Assembly: GCA_024220505.1 (NCBI GenBank)
Contig: JAKZZE010000014.1
Coordinates: 124,001 to 188,000 of the forward strand
Reading direction: 5' to 3'
Source: Rhizopus arrhizus
Lineage: Eukaryota > Mucoromycota > Mucoromycetes > Mucorales > Rhizopodaceae
Length of the DNA: 64,000 bases
Shown: piece by piece, positions 43,323 through 54,289 of the stretch
How the letters are laid out: each line of letters opens with the position of its first letter
How positions within the stretch are numbered: position 1 is the first letter of the stretch
Notes under the pieces: generated by a model
The model's database searches: none
The model's input: only the letters and a program-made list of their open reading frames with translations
Told to the model about the DNA's origin: nothing
Position numbers and translations under genes: made by a program

Positions 43323-44711
43323 ATGAACACTGATTTTGAAATGAATGAATTAAGCCTCCAACAAGAGGAAGAGGGACAAACTACCGAGATTTATGTTAGC
43401 ATGATGTCTATGATGAGATCTAAATGGGTAACCGCTATGCCTTCCTCAGACGCTATGGATCTCGATGAAGAAGTTAATGAAGAACTGGGAGCTCTTGACT
43501 CAGAAGAGAATAACTATAACGAAGATAATAGTGAAAATGAGAATGAAAGTAACGATAAACTAGCAAAGCCCACTGTCGAAGAATTTGCTAAGAAACTTGC
43601 CAGTAACAATAAAGAAAATGAGAAAACTTTGAAGTACAGAAAGTACAACCAGGAACAAATCGAAGAGTTTATCTGCTTGATAACAGAAATGGTTCCTGTA
43701 AAAGACGCAGCTTTACGAACTGGTATCGTTTTAAGTTCAGCTTACCGTTTCCGAAAACAATGGACGGAAGAGGGGAAGATACGTGAAACAAAAAAAAGAG
43801 GACGTATTGCTGGAACTGTTTCTGATTTAAAAGAAGAGCACACAGTATTTTTAACAAAAATTGTGGACGATTTTGCAACTATTACTATTACGCAAATGTG
43901 GGAGATGCTGCACGAGGAATTCCCTGGATTGTCTGTTAGTAAGTCTTCTGTTTATAGACATGCCAGAAACAACTGTGCTTTGTCTATGAAAAAACTAGAG
44001 AAAATAGTCGAATCTAGAAACTCGGAAGAGACGATTCTAAAAAGAAAAAATACTATAATGCAATGGATGGCTGACAGCGAGTTTGATTTTGAGAAGAACT
44101 GCATATTTTTAGACGAAGCAGGTTTTAATCTTCATATGACGCGAACTCGAGGTTGGTCGAAAAAGGGAAAACCTGCAAAGGCAGTAGTTCCAGCTTCCAG
44201 AGGTACGTCCATTACAATCCTCGGAGCTATTTCATCTCAAGGTGTCATCGACATATCTTTGAGAAAGCCCATCACAGTTGCCGGATCTAAAAAAAGAAAA
44301 TCAGACGGAAAAGTTATTCAAACTACAGCTAGAGTTGGAACGAGAACTGAACATTATTTAGCATATTTAAGTAACGTAATGGACGTCTTGGATAAGAACG
44401 ACATGAAAGGGTTTTACTTAGTGATGGACAATGCTCCTATTCATAAGCCTGCCACAGTAAGAAATTTTATTGAGAAAAGAGGATACAAATGCGTTTATCT
44501 TCCTCCCTATTCACCTTTCCTCAACCCCATTGAGCTATTCTGGTCGAAGGTAAAGTATGGTATCAAAAGAAGCCCATTTGATACTGGCGACACATTGACA
44601 CCAAGAATAATGGAGTCCTGTTCAAAAGTAACTTTGAAAGACTGCCAGGGATGGATTCATCATTCTATCAGATTTTTTGAAAGATGTTTAGCAATGGAAA
44701 AGAACCTTTAG
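43323..44711 (+). CDS. Tc1/mariner-family DD34E transposase
   Basis: 462 residues, one exon. The N-terminus is acidic and Asn/Glu-rich (residues 1-80) and unusual for the family. A helix-turn-helix DNA-binding region follows (~105-230; EMVPVKDAALRTGIVLSSAY and later FPGLSVSKSSVYRHARNN). The catalytic domain shows CIFLDEAGFNLHM (Asp264), VMDNAPIHKPATV (Asp369) and LPPYSPFLNPIELFWSKVK (Glu404), so the spacing is DD34E with all three acids intact. It contains the Tc1-like GWSKKGKPAK segment. An insertion GSKKRKSDGKV between the first two acids may serve as a nuclear localisation signal. ATG 43323 is the first in frame and lies directly after the repeat array. Expected to bind the terminal repeats and move the element by cut-and-paste at TA. 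Confidence 0.95.
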   Translation: MNTDFEMNELSLQQEEEGQTTEIYVSMMSMMRSKWVTAMPSSDAMDLDEEVNEELGALDSEENNYNEDNSENENESNDKLAKPTVEEFAKKLASNNKENEKTLKYRKYNQEQIEEFICLITEMVPVKDAALRTGIVLSSAYRFRKQWTEEGKIRETKKRGRIAGTVSDLKEEHTVFLTKIVDDFATITITQMWEMLHEEFPGLSVSKSSVYRHARNNCALSMKKLEKIVESRNSEETILKRKNTIMQWMADSEFDFEKNCIFLDEAGFNLHMTRTRGWSKKGKPAKAVVPASRGTSITILGAISSQGVIDISLRKPITVAGSKKRKSDGKVIQTTARVGTRTEHYLAYLSNVMDVLDKNDMKGFYLVMDNAPIHKPATVRNFIEKRGYKCVYLPPYSPFLNPIELFWSKVKYGIKRSPFDTGDTLTPRIMESCSKVTLKDCQGWIHHSIRFFERCLAMEKNL

Positions 44712-44758
44712 TTTTCAAATAAATTTATTTTCTCAATCTTTCTCTCAATTTTTTTTTA

Positions 44759-44898
44759 AGCTTTTATCAATTTTTTTCTTGGCTATTATCAATTTAGCTC
44801 TAACCTTTTCTCAATTTTAGTGAAAATATTTTATCAAATCTGGCTTTAAATTTATCATTTTATTCCAGAGCCTTTCTCAATTTTACTGAAAAATACAA
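44759..44898. repeat. right terminal inverted repeat of the mariner-type element
   Basis: Exact inverted copy of 43145-43284, followed by the TA duplication. The spaced TTGA motif array is mirrored here, with extra degenerate copies between 44730 and 44758. Confidence 0.95.
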
Positions 44899-44993
44899 TA
44901 TTTTATTTTTTGCTGAGATACAAAGCAGTCACCCAGTAAAAAAGTTTATTTTACTTTGGCACAAGACTTTTCAATACAGTTTACAAGTTTAGA

Positions 44994-45753
44994 ATGGCTC
45001 AACGTCCAGAAAATATTGCTAGAGTTATCAACGGCGTCGAACGCTACAATCCCGAGAATCTTGATACTCTCGAAGGCTACTTGAACCAACAATGTGAAAA
45101 CGGTCAATACGATCGTGAAGCTAACTTGGCTATTCTCAAACTGTAAAATATTTAATATCTTCAAAACACCTCTCTTGTCTAACATGTGCTTTTAGTTACC
45201 AATTTAACCCTCAATTAGCAAAAGAGCCCGTAATTGTAAAGATTCTTGTTAAAGCCTTGACTGTAATTCCCGCACCCGACTTTAGTCTTTGTTTATACCT
45301 CTTAACCGAACAGACTGTAAATGTTTAAAACCATTTAAAAAAAATACTGCGATAAAACTCATCTTTTTTGACTTTTAATAGCATTTCGAATCCATTGAAA
45401 AGTTAACAGAGTTACAGCAGTATTTGGAGCAAGCACGTTATACAAAGTTCTGGCAATCTGATCTTGTACCATGGACAAGCGTTATCCCCAACTTTGAAAT
45501 TGAAATTCGCAAAGTTATTGCTCGAATTATTGCCATGTCATATCAAACTGTCAGTATCTCAGCTTTATCAGGCTACCTTGGATTAAATGGAGACGCATTT
45601 GATAAGTTTTGTGCTAGTCAACAGTGGCAAAAGAATGGAGATATTGTTCAAATTCCCATCAACAAAGACAATGAGGCAAAGACAGTTGTTATTAGAGAAA
45701 ATATCAAATTTGAACAATTAACAAAGGTCATTGGATATTCCAACGAAATGTAG
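44994..45753 (+). CDS. EIF3K: eukaryotic translation initiation factor 3 subunit K
   Basis: eIF3k is a small PCI/CSN8-fold subunit of the eIF3 complex on the 40S ribosome. Three exons: 44994-45142, 45196-45316 and 45382-45753; the introns are 53 and 65 bp and the frame closes at 213 residues, the usual length. It starts MAQRPENIARVINGVERYNP, continues LEGYLNQQC and YQFNPQ, with FWQSDLVPWTSVIPNFEIEI and a winged-helix part AMSYQTVSISALSGYLGLNG. The gene is convergent with PHAF1 (57 bp between stop codons). The mariner element ends 95 bp before its start codon, so the promoter or 5' UTR was probably rearranged by the insertion. Confidence 0.95.
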
Positions 45754-45810
45754 AAAAAGAAAAAGAAGAAAAAACAATAAAATGAAATGACAGCAATATT
45801 TATATATAGT

Positions 45811-47770
45811 TCAGAAAAGAACAACAGTGGGTACATAGCCATTCTTCATAACTTCCATCACAATTCCTTCATCGTAACCTGTTAAATAAGTTGATCCAAA
45901 TGGGTTTTGTTCACTCGATCCTCGTGTAAGAATAACTGGCTTTTTAGGACCATCTTCTTTAATTGTATTACTACAATCCCAAGGGATACGTTCTTGCATT
46001 GTAGAAATCTATGCAGTATTTGCTTCAGTAAGACTAATTTTGCTTTTGTTGTATTACTTTACCTTCATATCTGCAGTAATGATTTCTTCATTATCATCCT
46101 CTACATCTACCAGTAGCGATGCATTGTTTAATTTATTTTTTTCTGTTATAACATATTAGTAACTATACTGCATGTGTGCTTAGTACTTTACTGTTTTTCT
46201 TCTTTGAAAATTGTATTTGAAATGGACATCGCTTATACTTTTGGAAATCATAATGACCAGGAATGTTTCCATGAAGTATAATCTTTTTACAAACATGTAA
46301 TGCGCCATCCATCAAAATATCTATGCCCAAATAGAAATAGTTGAAAAAATAGTCTGTGGGTTGAATGCCTATCGTAAAAGAAATATTAATTCATACTCTG
46401 AAGCACACAAAATAAGCAAACATGCCTTTATCATCTAATAGCGTAGTTGCTGCTACTGTTGCATCGTTTGTATTCAACTCGAATGGGTGATGTTGTGATG
46501 CATGTAATGTGCTATTGTGATCGTTTACTGAATGTATCTTCATTTTATCTTCTTCTTTATAAAATATTCTTGACGGTTTGCCCAATTCTGCCAGAATATC
46601 TTGTGGTGTGGATACGTTTAGATGAATAAACACAGTTCGATTATGTATAAAAGTATTAGTCGTGTTATTAATGTTGTCAGGGTTAATAATATTATCGCTT
46701 TCTGCATTAATAGTATCGTGATGACTGTTTGCACTATTATCTCTAGTCCCAATATGATTTGCAGCTGGAAAAACCAATGTAACGCCCTTGGTTGGCTATT
46801 CACATATATTCAAAAGTTAACTTCTTTCTGTTCAATTTTACATATTTTTATTTTAATTGCACTAACCTTTGCAATAACACTTTCTACCTCTCTTCTTTCT
46901 AATTTGCCGTATTTAATTGAAGTGCTAGCATTAGATTCGGCGATTACTTTTGGTAGAGAAGGCACACTTGCTTCTTGCCATGTATTACTATTACTATATA
47001 GTACAACTTTCGAAGCAATAGGAGTTGTACCGTCAGGAAACTCGAGAGGGAGGTCAGTGGATGATTTATACAGATCTTGATGCTTTGTGGGTATAGGAAA
47101 GGTAAATGCCAGTCCCTAAAAATTAAAAGTTTAGTCTTTCCTTTTATTAAGATCACCGCTAACATACAGGATATTTAAGAGTATATATGCTTTGGTTTAT
47201 ATCAAATTCCCCAGGATAAGTTGGTCCAAATGATTTGTATATTAGTAAAAAAGTTGGAATTGTTCTACTCGAACTGCTCTTTCATTAAACAAAAAATTGT
47301 GCATAGTTGATAGATGTGCCTAAACTTACCTCACGTCACTATTTTGATAAACTAATTTTACTTTGGAGGGATCATAACACTCTATAGATTTAAGTCTTTG
47401 AAGTGAACCGTCATATCTCAAATTAAGGCCACTGTTGGGTAATGCTACTATAAAATCATACTCTAACGGTTCCTATATAGATTTAAAAAATAAGGAGAAT
47501 GTTGATTTGACTACGCATACGTTTTTCTAACCTCTTGACTATATTTGAGTTCAACTGAAGGAAAGAATTGAGATTTATCTAGTAAAAAGTTCAAATTGTC
47601 CCATAAAGAAGAGCCTAATGTACAACTTCAATAATTTTTTTCTAGTGCGAAATTATGCAGTTACCTAATTTAAAAGGTCCTAAACTTCTCCCAGGAATGA
47701 TTACTAGTTCAATTCTTTTTGAACGTTGTTTTTGTGGTTGCCTAGTTGGTTCATTAACAGAAGTAGTCAT
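45811..47770 (-). CDS. PHAF1: PHAF1 (C16orf70/UPF0183) family autophagy protein
   Basis: In animals PHAF1 forms a complex with BCAS3 that joins phagophores during selective autophagy. Nine minus-strand exons: 47770-47665, 47614-47532, 47472-47330, 47276-47168, 47115-46867, 46795-46426, 46368-46192, 46142-46063 and 46008-45811; the frame closes at 504 residues. Family landmarks in order: IIPGRSLGPFKLG, YDFIVALPNSGLNLRYDG, LKSIECYDPSKVKLVY, FGPTYPGEFDINQSIYTLKY, STPQDILAELGKPSRIFYKE, EDKMKIHSV, DYFFNYFYLGIDILMDG, ILHGNIPGHYDFQKYKRCPF and KPVILTRGSSEQNPFGSTY. An Asn/His/Asp-rich insertion (~residues 245-280) makes it longer than animal PHAF1. The sixth intron (46425-46369) has a GC donor (AAAG|GCATGT). 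ATG 47770 is chosen because the upstream in-frame leader is hydrophobic low complexity. Confidence 0.92.
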
Positions 47771-50700
47771 CGAATAAAAAAATACAAAAAATAAAAATAA
47801 AAATAAAAGAAAAATAAAAAAAGAGGGGCAATAAGCGATAGAAGCCATTAGATGACTCGAGTCACATATGATTACTGTTCACATGACAACCGTTCTACGT
47901 GTGTGTTTAATCATGCATAAATGAGTTCTAGTTCATGAGTTGGCAAAATAATCTAGTTGAATTAAATACATAAGAGAACCTGCAGTCTATATGGGATTCA
48001 ATATTGCTTTGCAATGCAAAATTTACATACCTTAGATAAGGATGAGTATGATACTCATCATAGGAACCAAAGTCTGGGCTTCAATTTGAGAGTATTGCTT
48101 TCTATATCTGGACCAATCAATACACTACTTCTGCATAATTCAATCTGGGAATTGTTATGAACAGTGGAAAGTTTTAGTTTGGGTAAACAGAATACGCCTT
48201 TTTTGACACTAATACTCACTTGGCTCAAGCATTAATTATAAAAGTGAGAGATTTCAAAATAAATGAGAAAAAAAAATATTAGAATGCCCAAAATTAGCAA
48301 CTACATCGCAGTTAAATACTGTAATACGATATAGATTCCATAAGAGAAAAAAAAAGAATGAAATAAATAAAAGTTTAAGTGATCATATCAGCCTTTTATC
48401 TTTTTTAAAAAAATCTTTTACATACCACTCTAAACGAGGGTTAATGCTAGTTAATATACTTACTATTCAAGTTATGTTTATATTATGATACTAATGAAAG
48501 AACAAAGACAATACATATTTTTTTTTGTTCACAGGAAGTAAAATGGATCAAGTATAAGATGGAATTTGGAAGAAGAAATATATTACAAAGCGACAATATT
48601 TGCTATAAAATCTAATTAAAACTCGTTTTGTTTCATTCATGTTATTTTAGTTTTAACGAAACTTATCTAGGCACAACTTGTGCCAAATCTCTAATTAGTA
48701 AGTTAAAGAATCATTTTTCAACAATTTAATTTGAGCTATCCTTGTTAGAGCTCTTGAACTCGAATCAAAAGTAGTTATAATGGTACTTTTAAAGGAGACT
48801 ATTGTAGGAAAAGAAGACGATATACTGCATATCCCAGAACAGTTGAAGTTATGGAAAGTCCCGAAAAAAAAATCGACGTACTTGACTCCAAACGATTTTA
48901 AGGAATTTAAAATGTAAATCTTTGGCCAGCCTATATCCTTGATAGCATCCTTATTATTTTGCTGATGATAATGTCTTCGACTCAAGCAAATCTCGTGCTT
49001 ACATCATGTAAAGTGTTGGCGGATAGGACATTAATCTTGTTTTGCTTTACAGTTGAATGAAATATTGAATACATTGTTTGTTCACTGACATCGAGAGCAG
49101 ATTTTCTTGTTGAATGCTTGAAATAACGCTTAGATTTCATAAGCAATCAAATATAACAAAAAAAAATTATTATTGTATGTATATACCAAGTAAAACTAAT
49201 GCGATGCATGCTTTGATTGCTGTCTTATACTTAAGGTATCTCTATTGAAGAAAGACCTAATGCGGTATAGACAGACGACAAGAACACATCTACAAAAATT
49301 GCTCATATAAAAGATATATTATTTCACTAAAGCATATAATCATGCAGTTCTTCGGTTTCAATTTCGGATGGTTTTTGGTAGTCGCTAATCATTACACAGC
49401 TTTCTTATTTAACACTTGCAATGAATGATTAATATTTGGAAAGAGCCTTTATGATATATTGAGTAGCATAATCCACAAAAGAATTAATTAAAATGACCTG
49501 CTCAATCATGTTTCTGGGCTTACAAGTATATTCATTTTATAGATGTATTATGATGAATCCTCCCTAAGATATACAATTCGTTTATTCAAATACAGAGTGG
49601 GAACTATAGCTCATTGCTTATGCTAATAACAAATGGACTGAACTTGTCCTTTAGGAATTTCAACTGTGTTAGTGGTATATAGTAGCTGTTGATTCGAATG
49701 TCTTTACTAAAGCTGATGGATATACACAAATCATGATCTTTGTGTGATGGCTAGAGACTTTTCAATCCAAACAGAACATAAGTGCGTAGTTTTTATAAAT
49801 ATCAATAGAAATAAGCTACTAGTGCCTTTTAAACATATATTCGCTTCAGTTATGACAGTATCAAATGTGATATTGAAGATACTTAATCAAAGAACATAAG
49901 CGAGTTAAAAAAGAAGTGGTTATTCATTAGCCGCTCACAACTATGAATTATCGTCATGTTTGTCTTTGCCGTAAAATTTTAATTTTATGATCACAAATGA
50001 ACAATACTTTAAACGCATTAAAAGATTCAGTAAGGATAAAAATAAATGAAATATGACTATTGTCTTACTAAAAAAAGTTTCAAGGAAGGAAATAAACAAT
50101 AGAATGAAATGTTAGTAATGTCAACATAGAAAAGCGATCTACATCGGACAATTGACATGTTATATTGCGCATTCAAGTCAATAGAATAAGTTAAATGTGT
50201 ACATAAACTCTCTTTCTAATAGATATACGCATGCATATATTCAATATATATATATATATATTTTTTTTCATAAACCTTCTTCTCGTTGCAAATAGGTCAT
50301 TTAGCTTTTTAGGTAATTTGATTAATATTACTAAGTGATCTCCTTGATTCTTTGAGAAAAGTATTTCTTTATTTTCACTTGAAATACCCATGACGTCTTA
50401 GTATATGATAAATTTCTTGATGATATTAGTTAACAAGGGTCAATTACAAAATTGTACATTACCTTAACCTTATATCCATATATGTAGATATTCTGGACAT
50501 TCAATCTATCCTAAGTCGAAAGCTGAAAGAATTGCCGTTAATGCATATTAACTTTATTCGACTAAAGGTATCATTTGCACTACATTCTAAATTTTACTAC
50601 ATTCATTTCTGCTAAGTTATTGATTTCAATTCTCTCGCGGCTTTTCGGATAAGTGCTTTAATATGATTGATTTTAACATATGTAATTTACAGTTCATAAC

Positions 50701-51051
50701 AGAATGTATTGAGCGTACTGGTTAACATGTTTTTTTTTTTTTTCTTTTTTTTTTTTACGGCGAAAAACACACATTCTCATATGCTGAATTTTATACATTT
50801 GAAAATGAAGACTAGTGCATTATGCGGCTTTATTTCGTAAAAAATAAATATAGTCCTTGCAGTAATGCAGATACTATTAAAAGCAAGGGTTTATCCAATA
50901 ATCTACAAACTATTAGAATATAGTTTTATATATTGATAAATAAAGTATAAGCACAAGGATATAAGTCTGTGTCTGGACCATACGGAAGAAATTGATTATA
51001 AAAGGATAATAATCGTTTTTCTTTCCCTTTTTTGTCCCTTCTTTCACTCTA
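47771..51051. other. long divergent intergenic region PHAF1/lipase
   Basis: About 3.3 kb without a complete gene. One coding-like fragment is listed separately (48735-48917). There are several AT-repeat stretches, including a TA microsatellite near 50250-50262 and a T-rich run near 50730-50755. Nothing else was recognised. Confidence 0.55.
48735..48917 (+). pseudogene. possible fragment of a Crinkler (CRN)-like N-terminal domain
   Basis: A 60-codon open stretch reads LLKETIVGKEDDILHIPEQL then KLWKV and, after a Lys-rich turn, YLTPNDFKEF. CRN-type ubiquitin-like headers end with a similar layout, a helix followed by L-x-LWKV and then L-P/D-rich turns. No start with the usual preceding strand and no downstream effector or kinase-like domain was found, so at best this is a remnant. 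The similarity rests on a short motif and may be chance. Confidence 0.25.
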
Positions 51052-52529
51052 ATGAAAATGGAGAAAAGACATTTGATAGTGTTTGTTCATGGTGTTAAGG
51101 GTAGCAGAATCGATACTACATATGCCTCAAAGCAAATATCTGAAAGATATCCAGAAATGGAAGTTGTAAGTAACTTATAAAAGTATATCTATTTTTTGTA
51201 ACCAGTTTTGACGACCATTATTATCATAAAGTTAATTTCTATAGTAAATGAAAATAGTTCAATGGCTGAAGGCATAGATTGTTGCGGTCTTCGATTAGCA
51301 CAAGAAGTGAGGATGTTAAAGGGAATCAAAGGAACTTTATCTAATTTACTTTCCTTTTTATTTAATGCTTTTAGATATATGATCATATTGTAGACCTACA
51401 TTTATCTCGCTCAATTGTCGTTTCTCATTTTTCTATCTTTGGTCATTCAATAGGCGGTATCATAGCTCGCTTTGCAATTGGTATTTTGGATAGGCAAGAT
51501 ATATTTAAAAACATAACATTAGTGGTAAGTAAAATTTATTAGATAATTTTTTTGCGCTTCTTGATAAACTAACTTCTTTCTCTTTTTAATAGAGCTATAC
51601 CTCATTTGCTTCACCACACTTGGGTGCTTATATACCTCATGATGCGTGGTACGGTTACGTAATCAATAATATGATGAAAAGGGCCGGTAGCCCGGCTACA
51701 GATCAAGTAACCTTTTCTGACACATTCAGAGACGGTAAACCTCTTTTTGAGATTTTAGCTGACCCAGGTAATATGCTTAGCCTATTGGATAACAGCATCT
51801 GATTTGCTATTTAGAATATGAGTTTTATACTGCGTTATCAAAGTTCAAGTACAGACGAAGTTACGCCAATACTATGGGCGACTTTAATGTAGCTTATTAC
51901 ACATCAGCATTGGATACTTTTGACTATTTTGATGATTCGAATATGGAAATGTAGGCGCTAAACTTGGCTGAGAAAACTTCATTTCACTGACATTCAATCA
52001 ATAGAACATGTGATCCAAAATATCCAAGTATCATTACAAAATTTGATAAATTAAACCAGTGCAACATAAAACAACTGCTATAAGGTTACTATTTACTATG
52101 GTTGTATGTGTTTCGGTTCCTATTCTTATTGCATGGAGTAAAATTAAGTACTGGCGCGTTCATGATGAAATTCTTTTGAAATACAAAGACGAGCAAGATG
52201 GATATCATTCTATCCACATAGATCAAGAAAAAGGAGCGTTTCTTTTTAGAGAAAGGCAGAAGAACGAGAAAGAAATGATACAAGAACCGAAATTCAAAGG
52301 GCTGTTTAATACTCTTCCTGGGCCAAATCTCGAAAGCAGAGCAGATTATGAATTAAAATGTCTCCCTGTTCAACTTGAAATACTCAAAAATCTAAAGCAG
52401 TTGCCATGGGATATTGTTCTTGTTCGTATCAATTCTCTAAAATCTCATCGAATGATTATGGGTATGGATATTGATATACAAGAAGGACAGGATGTAATTA
52501 GGCATTTTGTGGATACTTTTGCTTTTTAA
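51052..52529 (+). CDS. DUF676-type serine lipase/esterase with C-terminal membrane segment
   Basis: Alpha/beta hydrolase of the DUF676 (Rog1/Lpl1-like) family, probably acting on lipids at a membrane or lipid droplet. Exons: 51052-51165, 51232-51306, 51375-51524, 51593-51767, 51815-51950 and 52005 onward. Seen: LIVFVHGVKGSR (strand plus oxyanion HG), NSSMAEGIDCCGLRLAQE, the nucleophile elbow SIFGHSIGGIIARFAIG (GHSIG), SYTSFASPHLGAY and DFNVAYYTSALD. The exon at 52005 continues CDPKYPSIITKFDKLN but meets a stop at 52081. The downstream frame, with a hydrophobic segment (LLFTMVVCVSVPILIAW) and a charged tail, ends at 52529. Joining them needs a 26-nt removal (52059-52084, GT...AG) or a frameshift; skipping 52005-52084 altogether also keeps frame. 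aPGM follows 62 bp downstream. Confidence 0.8.
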
Positions 52530-52554
52530 ATTTTATAAAAATAAACCGTCTTTC

Positions 52555-52580
52555 TTTTTTTTTTTTTTTTTTTTTTTTTT
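52555..52580. repeat. T26 homopolymer upstream of aPGM
   Basis: Run of T ending 11 bp before the start codon of the phosphoglycerate mutase gene, in the 62-bp space after the lipase stop. Confidence 0.9.
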
Positions 52581-52591
52581 GATCAAGCAAA

Positions 52592-54289
52592 ATGAAAAAT
52601 AAGCTTTTGTTTTTTTTAATTGATGGCATTAGTGACGTTGCCATCCCTGAATTAGACTTTAAAACACCTTTACAAGTGGCCCGTACACCGTGGATGGATA
52701 AATTAGCCGGTAATTACAAAACGAAAATATAAATAGCTTGAATGTTCAATAAACTTACAAAATAAGAAAGAATGTGGGTGGAATGGTTTATTAGATCCAG
52801 TTGAGCCTGGTTTGGCATGTGGTTCCGATGTGGCTCATATGTCAATATTAGGATACAATCCTAAGAAGTAAAAAAAAAAAAAAAAAAAGCAGCGCAAGCT
52901 CGATGCTTATACCTTTTTAGATATTACAGAGGAAGAGGCGCGTTTGAAAGTATGGGTGCTGGCTTAGAAATGAAACCAGGAGATATTGCTTTCAAGGTAC
53001 CATTAATTTTTGCAATGTTGTATCTCGGTTGTCTGACCTCTTATTCCATTGCTTTTAGTCAAACTTTGCATATCTTGAAAAAGAAACAGGCATCGTTAAA
53101 CTTAGAAAAGCAGATTCACATTTTGGAAACTTAGGACCTGTTTTTTGCGAGGCTGTGAATAATATGTAAGACATCAGTATTAATGCATGCTCAAACACCC
53201 ACCCATCATTCTTTTTTCTTAAAGCAAGTTGCCGTCTTTTCCAGAACATGAAATAGTTGTACAATATGCAATTGAGCACCGATGCGGCATAAGGGTGAGA
53301 GGCCCAAGAATCACAGATACCATTACTGGAACTGATCCTTTGAAGGATAAGTAAGTTGGATTGGGTCTGAGCAAAATGTGTCATATATTAACTTATTCTA
53401 AAGTAAGCTACTGATACATTGTGAGCCTACTGTAGATAATGAAGACTCTAGAATGACTAGCAAGGTAAGCTGCAGAGAGAGTAGGATAATGTTTTTCTTA
53501 TTTTTCTTTCTTTTAGCTTGTAAATGAATTATCAGATGCATTCATCAGTATATTATCTGAGCATCCTCTCAACAAAGATCGTATAAAGCAAGGAAAGAAT
53601 CCAGCAAACTGTATATTATTAAGAGGATGCTCCAGCTGCATAGAGGTATAAAAAAGTTCGTTTCTAAAGAAGTAAAGCTGTTGACATGATTTGCGTAAGG
53701 TCCCAAGCATAGAACAAATTCATAACTTGAAATCCTTTTTAATAGCGCCTACGTGTATTATAGCAGGCATTGGCATGACATTAGGTATGGATTTAGTTAA
53801 GGTGCCTGGTGCAACTGGTGATTATTCTTCAGATTTTAATGCAAAAGCACGATCATGTATCAAAAATATTACATCGAATGAATATGACTTTGGATTTTGC
53901 CATTTGAAAGCAGTAGACGAAGCGGGACATGACAAAGATGTCACTAAAAAGGTAAGGATATAAATTTCTTTTAGTGAAGAAAGAGGTATAACTCCAATCA
54001 AAAGATTTATTATCTTGAGAGAATAGATGAAATGATTGGATTAGTCTTGCAAGAACTCAACCAAAGGCTGGATGAATCATACACTGTAGTTGTTACTGGG
54101 GATCATACAACACCTGCACTGTATGGAGACCATAGCTGTGAACCAGTTCCTTTTTGTGTAAGCCGTGTTCCGTTTGAGAAAGGGGACTGTGTAAAGAAAT
54201 TTGACGAAATATCAGCTTCCCAAGGAAGCTTAGGCAGGTTCTGCGGTGATCAAGTTATGTCTATTGCAAAGCATTTTATGAATAAATAA
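52592..54289 (+). CDS. apgM: archaeal-type cofactor-independent phosphoglycerate mutase (aPGM)
   Basis: Interconverts 2- and 3-phosphoglycerate without 2,3-bisphosphoglycerate (alkaline phosphatase superfamily, two metal ions). Nine exons: 52592-52709, 52771-52867, 52921-52996, 53059-53165, 53225-53350, 53404-53464, 53517-53645, 53700-53951 and 54005-54289. The introns are 52-62 bp and the frame closes at 416 residues, the normal aPGM size. Motifs: LLFFLIDGISDVAIPEL (metal Asp), LACGSDVAHMSILGYNP (active-site Ser and metal ligands), YYRGRGAFESMGAGLEM, RITDTITGTDP, FLIAPTCIIAGIGMTLGMD, HLKAVDEAGHDKD and VVVTGDHTTP. All catalytic and metal residues expected for the family appear present. Most fungi use the cofactor-dependent enzyme for glycolysis, so this may be an additional isoenzyme. 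The eight introns show the gene is long established in the host genome. Confidence 0.95.

Larger units (their letters stand above)
43145..44898 (+). mobile_element. Tc1/mariner-type DNA transposon, 1754 bp, apparently complete
   Basis: It is flanked by TA on both sides (43143-43144 and 44899-44900), the mariner target duplication. Perfect 140-bp terminal inverted repeats enclose one uninterrupted transposase gene. Ends read TTGTATTTTTCAG. It sits in the shared promoter of CQD1 and eIF3k, 96 bp before the eIF3k start codon. Perfect repeats and an open transposase indicate a recent, possibly active copy. Confidence 0.95.

Noticed and set aside
48695..48985. 96-codon minus-strand frame
   Set aside because: Low-complexity Ser/Ile/Phe composition and opposite to the better motif-bearing plus-strand fragment; no start context or introns supporting a gene.
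50240..50262. TA repeat near 50250 as a replication origin or promoter
   Set aside because: A short dinucleotide repeat in AT-rich DNA is expected by chance; no supporting features are nearby.
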